A stretch of DNA of 64,000 bases from the NCBI RefSeq assembly GCF_051622035.1, contig NC_135361.1, positions 30,544,205-30,608,204 on the forward strand. The letters run 5' to 3'. The stretch's first letter is position 1; each line of letters starts with the position of its first letter. Positions 12,102-22,133 of the stretch are shown in pieces. The notes below the pieces were generated by a model, which was not told the DNA's origin, did no database searches, and saw nothing but the letters and a program-made list of their open reading frames with translations. The stretch comes from Arctopsyche grandis (lineage: Eukaryota; Arthropoda; Insecta; Trichoptera; Hydropsychidae). The translations under genes were made by a program, and so were the position numbers.

Positions 12102-13607
12102 TCTAATCTATAATTTGGAAAGAGACTTTGTATGTAAATATCCTTGGTCGTCGTCGTCGTCGTCGTCCGTAGATCGGTGACGTCATCGAACACGTGATTC
12201 GATTTTTTTTTTTTCGATCCATGGGCGCCGATTTGTTTTTTTCGATTCAATGGATTCACCCCCGCGGGGGCGCAAGGCGAGTAGTTTCATGGGGCCCCGC
12301 CAGGGGCGCCACAAGGGGCGCAACCCCGTTGGGCCCCGAAGGGGGCGCAGGGTGGCGCAGTCTCATGGGGCGTAGCCTTATGGGGCGTAGCCTTATGGGG
12401 CGCAGTCTTATGGGGCGCTGCCTTATGGGGCGCCGCCTTATGGGGCGCCGCCTTATGGGGCGCCGCCTTATGGGGCGCCGCCTTATGGGGCGCCGCCTTA
12501 TGGAGCTTAGCCGCATGGAGCCCCGAAGGGGGCGCAAGGGGGCGCAGCCTCATGGGGCGCAGCTCCATGGGGCTCCGAAGGGGGCGCAGCCTCATGGGGC
12601 GAAGCCCCCTTCGGCGAAGCCCTAAACGGCAACTGATCATGGGGGCGAAGCCCTAGATGGCATTTAATCATGGGGGCGCGGAGGGGCGAAGCCCTGATAG
12701 GCATTTACTAAGGGGGGCGAAGCCCTAGACGGCATTTAATCATGGGGGCGCGGAGGGGCGAAGCCCCAAAAGGCATTAGCTAAGGGGGGCGAAGCCCTAA
12801 ACGGCATTTAATAATGGGGGCGCGGAGGGGCGAAGCCCTAAAAGGCAACTGATAATGGGGGCGAAGCCCTAGACGGCAATTAATCATGGGGACGTGGAGG
12901 GGCGAAGCCCTTATCGGCAACTGATCATGGGGGCGAAGCCCTAGATGGCATTTAATCATGGGGGCGCGGAGGGGCGAAGCCCTGATAGGCATTTACTAAG
13001 GGGGGCGAAGCCCTAGACGGCATTTAATCATGGGGGCGCGGAGGGGCGAAGCCCTAATAGGCATTAACTAAGGGGGGCGAAGCCCTAGACGGCATTTAAT
13101 CATGGGGGCGCGGAGGGGCGAAGCCCTTAAAGGCATTAACTAAGGGGGTCGAAGCCCTAAACGGCAATTAATCTTGGGGGCGCGGGGGGCGAAGCCCTAA
13201 AAGGCATTAACTAAGGGGGGGCGAAGCCCTAGACGGCATTTAATCATGGGGGCGCGGAGGGGCGAAGCCCTAAAAGGCAACTGATCATGGGGGCGAAGCC
13301 CTAAACGGCAATTGCTCATGGGGGCGTGGAGGGGCGAAGCCCTAGAAGGCAAAGGCTCAGGGGGGCGCCGAGGGCGAAGCCCTAGAAGGCAAAAAAAAAT
13401 TTTGATTTTTATTTTTTTTGATTTTTTTAATTTTTTTTTTGATTTTTTTTTTTATTTTTTTTTTATTTTTTTTTTTTAATTTTTTTTTTTTGATTTTTTT
13501 TTTAAATTTTTAAATTTTTTTTTTTTTATTAAATGTTTACTATTAGCTTAGTCATGTTTAAGCGGTTTATTTTATAAACACTGAGCGAAGCCGGGTAATA
13601 CAGCTAG
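12102..13607 (+). mobile_element. Helitron-like element, family A, unit 3
   Basis: The 5' end is TCTAATCTATAATTTGG and the 3' end is gagcgaagccgggtaatac then agCTAG|T. The GC block at 12350-12510 has a short tandem motif (ccttatggggcgccg). The minisatellite at 12600-13390 has about 25 GGGCGAAGCCC copies. Layout matches units 1 and 2. Eight bases separate it from unit 2. Confidence 0.6.
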
Positions 13608-14310
13608 TAATCTATAATTTTGAAAGAGACTTTGTATGTATCCTTCGTCGTCGTCGTCGTCGTCATCGTCCGTAGATCGGTGACGTCATCGAACACGTGA
13701 TTCGATTTATTTTTTTTTCGATTCATGGGCGCCGATTTGTTTTTTTCGATTCAATGGATTCACCCCCGCGGGGGCGCAAGGCGAGTAGTTTCATGGGGCC
13801 CCGCCAGGGGCCCCGAAGGGGGCTCGGGGGGGCGCAGCTTTATGGGGCACAGCCTTATCGGCCGCAGCCTTATGGGGCGCAACCTTATGGGGCGCAACCT
13901 TATGGGGCGCAACCTTATGGGGCGCAGTCTTATGGGGCGCAGTCTTATGGGGCGCAGTCTTATGGGGCGCCGCCTTATGGAGCTCAGCCGCATGGGGCCC
14001 CAAAGGGGGCGCAGCCTTATGAGGCGAAGCCCTATACGGCAACTGATCATGGGGGCGAAGCCCTAGACGGCATTAAATCATGAGGGCGCGGAAGGGTGAA
14101 GCCCTAAAAGGCATCAGCTAAGGGGGGGGAAGCCCTAAACGGCAATTGCTCATGGGGGCGTGGAGGGGCGAATCCCTAGAAGGCAAAGGCTCAGGGGGGC
14201 GCCGAGGGCGAAGCCCTAGAAGGCAAAAAAAAAAAAATCGATTTTTTTTTTTTTTTTTTTTTTTATTTATTTATTTTTTTTTTCAGTTTTTCAGTTTCCC
14301 AGTTTTTTTA
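13608..14310 (+). mobile_element. Helitron-like element, family A, unit 4, 3'-truncated
   Basis: It starts taatctataattttgaaagag directly after the CTAG of unit 3. It has the (GTC)n run, a ccttatggggcgc tandem block (13840-13980) and a few minisatellite copies, then a T-run. The usual CGAAGCCGGG...CTAG end is absent; the sequence passes into a family B Helitron end. Confidence 0.5.
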
Positions 14311-14506
14311 GGCCCCGGGGTGCTGGAGGCGTCGTCGATGCACAAAATGTAATTTGTAATTCGTAATCACTTCGTAATTTGTCATTTGTAATTCGTGCAT
14401 CAATTTCTTTCCGAAACCAGTCGATTCAATATCTTTAACTTTATTTTTATTCGAGTTTCAATTCCTTTTCGAAACCATTCGTTGAAATCAACGGGTCCAA
14501 CACTAG
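14311..14506 (+). mobile_element. Helitron-like family B, 3' fragment
   Basis: It ends with the hairpin arms gttga/tcaac, then gggtccaaCACTAG followed by T. The same end (CCCGTTGAAATATCAACGGG hairpin, CACTAG) is seen on the minus strand at 25338. No 5' end was identified. Confidence 0.45.
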
Positions 14507-15733
14507 TATATATATAATATCGCTATTCTGTGTGTCTGCCTGTCTGTCTGTGTCTGGCTGTGTGTCTGCCTGTGTGTCTGCCTGTGTGTCTGTCTGTGTG
14601 TCTATCTGAGATAACGCTCGGCCTACTATAATAGTCGTATCGATTCGACATACATAGATATGTACGTCACAGCTAAACCATTGCCAAAACGTACGAATAC
14701 AATAACAAAAGAAAAAAAACTTCTACATATACAAATTGCTACCAATTTTTCCTCTTGGCAGAGAATTTACCGCCATCTATTGAAAATTTAATTGATTAAT
14801 TAATTTTTCTATTGGTGTTTTACAATGTTTACGTGTCGGTAGGTAGGTGGTTTTTACCTTTTTTTTATATTAAAGAATTAAATATATTTAAAGGAATTAG
14901 AAAAAATTTCAACCACGTGCGGATCGAACCGACACATTTCTTTTAATTTTTTTCATATTTAATAACTTAATATGCCCTTCCTGAGAGCATTAGAGGTGCT
15001 AGTAACATTGGTGCTTTCTTGAGGGGTGTTAATGGATACATATCTCTGTGGAAGATGACGTAATGTATATGTAATGTTTATAGTAAATAATATGTTTATA
15101 GCCAACAGCATAGCTGGGTCGTTAAGCTTCTGCTTAACGCCGAGGGGCGCCGGGTTCGATCCCATGAGTTGACCTCGATTGAAAAGAATTTTTCTGAGTA
15201 TATCTGTAGTGCTGCTGGTCAGAAATGGATATTTGTGACTCCTGGTCGATCGATTCCTATCAGAGTGTGCCAATTTTCTGTGATTTCATTGTTGAAACGG
15301 TTCCCGATTAAAAATTGGCCAAAATCCTTTCTACCTACTATGTCGCCACTATTTGAGTATGATTAATGTACAATAAAATTTATGTACAATTCATAGATGT
15401 CTCGTAATTCAGCGACTTGTATAATAAAAATGCTGTATTGTTTGCAATTGGCAAGGAAGGCGCATTGGGGTTTACCTGTAAGGCCTTCCTGGTATAAAAT
15501 GTAATAAAAAATAAAAAAAATATGTAATTTTAATAAAATGTTTGGAATTATATTATATTATTTTAGGGTTACTAATTATAGTTTTGTTAATTTCTTTAGC
15601 TATGTATGTTATATTATAGTCTTTAGTTTTATTTTAAAATTGTTAATTGTGAAATAATTCATTAGCTATTTAATAATAAATAAATAAATATGCCAACACT
15701 CATGCGATGATATGTCATCGGGTACAACACTAG
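14507..15733 (+). mobile_element. Helitron-like element, family B, copy 1
   Basis: It begins near tatcgctattctgtgtgtctg and ends gcgatgatatgtcatcggg then tacaaCACTAG|T, where gatgatatgtcatc is a hairpin. Internal sequence (acatacatagatatgtacgtcac, ttgctaccaatttttcctcttgg) is mirrored at 20802-22133. It carries a SINE at about 15105-15520 and has no coding capacity. Confidence 0.5.
15105..15520 (+). mobile_element. tRNA-derived SINE, copy 1
   Basis: An A-box-like agcatagctgg is followed by the B-box ggttcgatccc. The body (gactcctggtcgatcgatt, gttgaaacggttcc) and the tail block (ggcaaggaaggcgcattgggg, aggccttcctggtat) are shared with 33812-34250 and 46405-46832. A-rich 3' end. The tRNA-like head is not an intact tRNA gene. 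Confidence 0.75.
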
Positions 15734-17468
15734 TGTAGTTCATATATCAGACGATAGAAAACAAACCCCATAACTGTCGATTTCAATAATCATTTGTACA
15801 ATAAAGGTACATATTTGGGCTTCGGTGAAATTAGCTATTTTAATCAAACATCATTTTTTCTTTTAAAAGCAATATCAGAAATAGCACAATATATAAACAG
15901 ATAAAAACTGAAAATTAAAACCCTTCTCCCACAGAGACGATGAGTAAAGACGTTGTTAATTGGGTTCAATTGAATGATCTCCTTCAATAATCTCAATTTC
16001 GCATTTCGCAATTGCTTTAATTGATACGAACGAGTGCAAAAGGGAAAACGATGACAATGCCAAGCGAAAAAGATCCAGAAGACACTATTACTTATTTTTC
16101 ACAACAAACATAAAACACCCACTCTAATCGCCCATGCTAGATCCAGTCATTATTTAATTCCACTAACTGTTCCCCCAAATTTATAATATAGGATGTACAT
16201 AATAATGATGAAATCAGACCTGTTTATTTTTTTGTGTACATATAATATATATATGTAGTTTTGAAATGTATTTAAACATATTTCTCAATAGTCCAACAGA
16301 TTATGTTTATCTTTATTTTCCCCTTCTTTCTTGATTGATACAGATAATTTGAAATTATGAGTGATGATGTTGCGTAAAATAAACGTGTTGATAAAGTGTT
16401 ATTTCAAATTAACTGGTAAGATTAACGATTTACAAGTACATACTCAGTAAATATGTTTAAAAAATTGGAAACTTCCGGAATATTTTTATAGAGACGTAGG
16501 TAATGAAATTAATTTAGGAAACTTTTTCTTTGGATTTATTACATATATTACTAAGCACCTTTGCCACACATACACACATTCACTATAGGTGGTATTACAA
16601 AGAAATTTTATCATACATATTTATACTAACGAGTCTTTTCAAAAGACAATATTGGGCGATTAAATCAAAACCAGTTTCGGTAATGACGCTAAAAACCGGG
16701 TGCCAAATTAAAAGTATCTAAATTAGGGATGGCAGATGTATCACAATATAAGACCTATAAAATAAACTATTCAAATAATAAACTGGGCATATCTGACGCC
16801 AGGGTATATCTGACGTTGGAGAGGCCTTCATCCAGCTGTGGATGGCGAATGGCTGTAAATGATGAAATATACATACACCACGTGGTGCTCACTGTAAATG
16901 GAATATTATGTTTTTATTTGTGTTTATTATCATTTTTTGTCTCACTATACAACTTTCTTTTTATTATATTTTATTCTGGGTTTGATGCAAACGATCGACA
17001 AGCGCCAGACAGACTGAACCACAGATTAACTGGATGGCTGCTTTAAACGCAATTCTCGACTTCACGAATGATAGGTTGCACATCAGATGACGAGTAACCT
17101 TTCGATGTGCACAGATGCAATTATTAAAATGGTAATTATTAAAATTGAGTTGGATCTTTCTGGCGAGTTTAATAAGGCAAAATTCGGAACTAAAGTATCA
17201 GAAGCACAGAACGTATACAGGGTAGGTGTATGTCGGGACTTCGGGTAGATTTCGCTAAGTGTAAGTGCGAGCAGTGCGCACGCATAAGGTACACGTGTCG
17301 TTAATCTGTGCTTCAGTCTGTCTGGCGCTTGTCTGTGTTTTATTCTGTATGTGTGCCTATTTAAATAAATAAATAAAATAAATAAATACATGCACTGGCA
17401 GATCCACGGTTGTGGCACGAGGTCAATGGCCACCACCCTAGAGGACTACATAATATTATACTTATACA
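15734..17468. other. AT-rich intergenic DNA without recognised genes
   Basis: No exon or RNA gene could be supported. An imperfect inverted repeat is present: gacaagcgccagacagactg (near 16997) recurs in reverse complement near 17312-17332. This suggests an old inverted-repeat element of several hundred bases around 16780-17440. Confidence 0.4.
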
Positions 17469-17648
17469 CAGGGCTTTTTTTCCATGTAACGCGGTGGAAT
17501 GGCGTTCCGGCACCTTTTTTGTTTAAACATTTTTTTTTTGTTTTAAACAAATAATCTATATAATACAATTTTAATAAAAATTTTTCCAATAAAAAAACTT
17601 GACAAGAAGTGAGTTCCGGCACCTTTTTTTTTAAAAAAAATAGCCCTG
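17469..17648. mobile_element. hAT-type MITE, 180 bp, with perfect 8-bp duplication
   Basis: Termini are CAGGGCTTTTTTT and AAAAAAATAGCCCTG. The 8-bp duplication CTTATACA lies at 17461-17468 and 17649-17656. The repeated internal motif gttccggcacctttttt occurs on both sides. There is no coding sequence. Confidence 0.85.
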
Positions 17649-18839
17649 CTTATACATATGTATATTTATAATACACATGTATGTATCAATATTCCTTCAA
17701 TTTTATTTAATGTTGTTGTTATTATTAATTAAAGTTGAAAATATTTTATGTATTTGTATTTTTATAATTTAGTTGAAATGTTGCTTCACAAATTAATAAG
17801 CTTATATAACAACAAATTAATAATATACGTCTTATTTTTGAAAAAAACTGAATATATTTACATATTGTTTTTTGAGTATTAAAAATTAGAAATGGCCCCC
17901 ATCCTGCAAATTTTCTGGATCCGCCACTGCATACATGAGTATAAGACAATGATAATTGGACACCTTTATAAACGAGTTACATATATATGTATGTGTGTAT
18001 ATTTAATCATTTCAAAGTGTCATTGAAATAATCTCTTTTTAATTTTATTTTATAATCATTGTCGACAGATAACATTGTTTTAAGTACTTGCATTATTTTG
18101 TCAATTTGCCGCTCTTCAGAGCGAGCCGCCCTTAGGCGATGGCTCGCGCTTCTGCCCCTGCGTGACGTCTCTGCGGGGAATATACGGAGAAAGTCGAATT
18201 GATAGAGATTTTAAGAAACTCAACGATTTCGATATATCGATCGGTTAGGAATTTTCCAATGTGCACTTTGCACCCAGATATATAGACAAATTATATGGCG
18301 ATAATACAAAGCGAACACACACTTGCAAGTACATACGTAGATGTTCCAGTGCTTCTTCGAATTTAGGCGCTTCAGTTTCAATTGAGTTGCCGAGCTGCGA
18401 GCACCACAGCACCGTGTGTACCTCAAATCGGACCGATTAATTAAATTGGACTGATTGAACGTTTCCCAGTGCAGGGTTGGACTGTCGTCGATCCAGCATC
18501 CCACTCGGATTTATTCTCGATTATGTGATAAAAAAATATAGTGAAAAATTCAGTGGATTTACATACTTATTTTTCATCTCTTGGATAGCATCTGCTAGTC
18601 AGGTAAATATATTTATTCAAAATTCAATTCAAATCCACACTGTATTGACACAATGCGAATGAACTTTGCGTCTCTTTCCATTTTATTTTTTTTTTCATTT
18701 CTGGATTTAATAGAAGAAGGAAAGTATGTAGTGGAGATACAGTACTCATATGGACCTTCATAGATGGTTTAATGATTTTCATAAAATCAAAAGTTGGATG
18801 TAATATTAATTTTATGGCAAATCTATCTACATATATAAG
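17649..18839. other. Intergenic DNA with a GC-richer segment and a possible non-coding exon
   Basis: A hAT-like end (gatccgccactg, 17918-17929) has no visible partner. 18110-18240 is unusually GC-rich for the surroundings. 18360-18603 ends in a good splice-donor-like sequence (gtcag|gtaaat). It could be a 5' non-coding exon of a plus-strand gene, but nothing ties it to one. Confidence 0.25.
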
Positions 18840-19784
18840 TTTTTTTCATCACAAGTGTATTAGGGTCACAAATTATTAAGAAGGTATAAAGGTCAAAATA
18901 TAAAATAATGGAACATTGTTTAAAAAAATACTACTCTTTTCGGTTTACAGGTTTTAAACAAAACTTAATCAACTCTGAAATAATACATAAATTGTGGAAA
19001 ACACTCTTCCACTGTACACAGTGTGGAATTATCTTGTGGTTACAATATTTTTGATTTTTCTAAGAGGAAAAAATCCCACTTTGGATGAATCAAATTATTA
19101 TTTTTTTTAATTTACATGTTATTTATACAATACTGTAATTTTGTCGCAAAGAACACACCTATTTAAAGAGTCCAAAAAAATAGTAATAGAAAAATCGAAC
19201 AAAAATAAACTGCCATTTCTAGTTGACAATTTGTCACCGAATTTATTATTTTAACTAAAATGTTGCCTTTAGCTGAGACGTATAAACATAAAATTTTAGG
19301 TCAACACGCTGAAAAGCCTCGAGTACTATTTTTAGTTGAGATAAAAATATTTTAAAAAAATACTAACATGAAATTTATTATACATATTCCATGTGATAAA
19401 GTTGCAGGCCAATCTGTACAGCGACTTGGCAGATAATTGAAACCAAAAACTAAAAAAGAGTCTTACAAGGGGAGGTACCACTTTAGTCGTCTGATACTTA
19501 GTTTCAATTTGATACACAATTAAAAAAAATGTGATCAGTGATCGATTCCAAGCTAAAATCATCCCAAAAAATAGTAATTAAAGTTGATTGCCAGGTTCTA
19601 GGCACAAAATATGTAAACAAATACAATTACTAAAGACCGTTCGTTGTATTTATAATTCGTTTCTGAATAGTTGTCGTTAAATATATATGTTTTTCGATTC
19701 AAATACAATAAACAAATAATTAAATTAGCCTTATTTAAGCGGTTTGTATTACAAATACCGGGCAAAGCCTGGTGGGACCACCAG
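18840..19784 (+). mobile_element. Diverged family A Helitron-like relic
   Basis: The body is a decayed form of the 307-bp repeat family (ctcttttcggtttacagg, aaaaatcccactttgg). The 3' end is aagcggtttgtattac, then aaataccgggcaaagcc, then accACCAG followed by T. This parallels the ends at 8388 and 12093. It shows that the 307-bp repeats and this Helitron end belong to one family. Confidence 0.5.
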
Positions 19785-20801
19785 TATTGACTTATAAATA
19801 TGTATCGGAAACAATATTTATATTCCTATGAACGACAACAACAATATTTCGTTATTTGATTGTTTTCAGTATATTCTTTTAGATTGAGTCGTAAATCGTT
19901 CGACAAAAAAAAATGTAACATTTACAAGAGCTAATTATTGTATTAATTTTGTAACAATTTATAAGTGTGACAAAACATCATTAGTACACATAGATTGTTA
20001 ATTGCTATGATAACGTAGAAATTATATTGTGTGTGTTGTTCACAACGACAATTCGATCGAAAAATTTCGAAGGTATAACTTGAATATATTTTGAAATCGA
20101 CTTCATTTCACAATATTTAAAAAAAAGTCATAAATATGTCAGACGGTACAAAAGTTGGCATTAAATTACATGCAAAGTCAGTATTCATAGGAAGGTATTT
20201 TTGCACAGCTATCGTTATCGCTTATTATTGCATATTAATTTGTAGCGACAATGCAAAAAATAAAAAATAAACAGAATCAATTAATTTCGAATAAAAATAA
20301 ATAAAAAATAAGATGCGTCCCTGATGACGATGATATGAACTCACTCACGTACAGCATCCATGTATGTGTATTGAATTAAATAAACAACGATAACAACAAT
20401 GATAGGTATATGTATTATAAATCATATGTAAATTTTGAAGTCGCACACAACATACGAGGAAATGGATTGTTATTTAATTAAAATTATTCAGTTGATTAAT
20501 TGCAGTTTAGAGTGCATACGAGAGTCGTAACGATCATATCTGTGACCCCAAGTCTTCAGGTTATCCAATCTTGTGGTGATATTATAATTCTTGAAACAAC
20601 GAGCAACAATAAATTTAAGTTTTTATACTCTTGATGATGAAGACAAAGGTGAATAGAATAATAGGATAGTCCAAAAATAGATCTTGATATGGGGCGTTCA
20701 GTGCGCATGCGCCAGCTCGCCCATAAATGCTTGCGCTGTAATATTCAATCTATTACTATAAAATTATTTTATATATTACTATAGAATTACATATATGACC
20801 A
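19785..20801. other. AT-rich gap without recognised genes
   Basis: No domain, splice-consistent exon or terminal repeat was recognised. A few TATGTA-rich simple stretches are present. Confidence 0.4.
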
Positions 20802-21016
20802 CTAGTGTTGTACCCGATGAAATATCATCGCATGGGTGTTGGCATATTAGGTTATTAAATAAAAAAAAAACGAAAATAAATGTGTCGGTCCTGTGTTCGA
20901 TCCGCACGCGGTCGAATTTTTTTCAATTACCTTTTAAATACAGTTAATTTGACATTTAAATTAAATTTTTCAAAAAAATGGTAAAAACTAACTACCTAGT
21001 ACCTACCTATGTACAT

Positions 21017-21558
21017 TAGCCAGCAGTTTGGCTTAGTGGTAGCGTATATATTTAGCACCACTGAGGTCAAAGGTTCGAGTCCTCGCCACTGCTGGTTAGA
21101 TTTGGGGGTTTTGTGACTCCAAATCGATCGTTTATCTATCAGAGTTTGCCAATTTTATCTGATCATTGCTGAAACGGTTCCTGAAAATTGGTATTAGATC
21201 TAATCCTGTTGTCACAAAATCTGCCTGTGTATAATTTGTAATAATTATACACAGTAATCTGAAATCTATAGATATATCTATAGACATCTCTATAATTTCG
21301 TATTTATTTTATGTATAAAAATTGTATACAAAAAAAAAATCTAAAAATAATCCAAAGGTGTCTCTATGATTATTATTTCTGATTAATTGTTATATGCTAT
21401 ATATTCTGCTTGTATATGTATGTATTACTGTATTTCTGATTTCTGATTGTTTATGTATTCTGTATTTCGTTAACGTATACCCGTCGCATTGGAGCAAATC
21501 TGTAATGGCGAGTATATAATATATTGATTTGTAACAATAAATTAAAAATAAAAAATAT
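21017..21558 (+). mobile_element. tRNA-derived SINE, long-tailed subfamily
   Basis: The head has the A-box tggcttagtgg and B-box ggttcgagtcc. The central body (actccaaatcgatcgttt, gctgaaacggttcc) is shared with the other SINEs. The tail (gtcgcattggagcaaatctg, atttgtaacaataaatt) is shared only with 32392-32842. Two tail types therefore use one tRNA-like head and body. Confidence 0.8.
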
Positions 21559-21796
21559 AAACAATATAAAACACCAATAAAAAAATTAATTAATTAATTA
21601 AATAAATTTTCAATATATGACGGTAAACGCTCAGAGATTTAGCGGCGTCTATATTTGCCTAGAAGAAAAATTGGTAGCAAAGAGTATATATAGAAGTTTT
21701 TTTCTTTTGTTATTTTGTTCGTATTATAATTGTACGTTTTGTTGGCAGTGGTTTAGCTGTGAAGCACATATGTATGTCGAATTGAAACGACTGTAA

Positions 21797-22077
21797 GGGC
21801 GAAATAACACTGGAAGGAACGTAGCACATGGATTTTTTTAGATACTTTTAAACATGCGAAAAAATATGGCATGACTTTTATACATATTCATGGCACGCCC
21901 AGCACAAACAGTCCCAAAATCACCCCCTGGAGTGTTTACGGCAAAATTTTATCCTTGCTTGACAGCGATCGATAACGGTGTATCCCATATTTGAAGAAAT
22001 GTAGGAAAATCCCCACAGCGGGGAGCCAAGCACACGACGTACCGTTCTTCCCTGTGTGATTTCGCCCATATAGTACA
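21797..22077. mobile_element. PIF/Harbinger-like MITE, copy 1
   Basis: Termini are GGGCGAAATAACAC and GTGTGATTTCGCCC. It is the same family as 45423-46199 and 52808-53524, sharing ggcacgcccagcac and gttcttccctgtgtga. The left flank is TAA but the right flank is ATA, so the duplication is not clean here. Confidence 0.65.
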
Positions 22078-22133
22078 GTGAGCGTTATCTCAGATACACA
22101 GACAGACACACAGAATAGAGATATAATATATGA

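Larger units (their letters stand above)
20802..22133 (-). mobile_element. Helitron-like element, family B, copy 2
   Basis: Read on the minus strand it starts TCATATATTATATC then tctattctgtgtgtctg, and ends gatgatatttcatcggg then tacaaCACTAG|T. Interior matches copy 1 (14507-15733). It has received a SINE (21017-21558) and a Harbinger-like MITE (21797-22077). Confidence 0.55.

Noticed and set aside
18360-18662. First exon of the LRR gene or another plus-strand gene
   Set aside because: There is a fair splice donor, but no coding sequence or link to a downstream exon, so it is left only as a low-confidence remark.
21040-21090. Possible tRNA gene (A-box and B-box present)
   Set aside because: The cloverleaf cannot be completed, and the sequence continues into a SINE body shared with four other copies.
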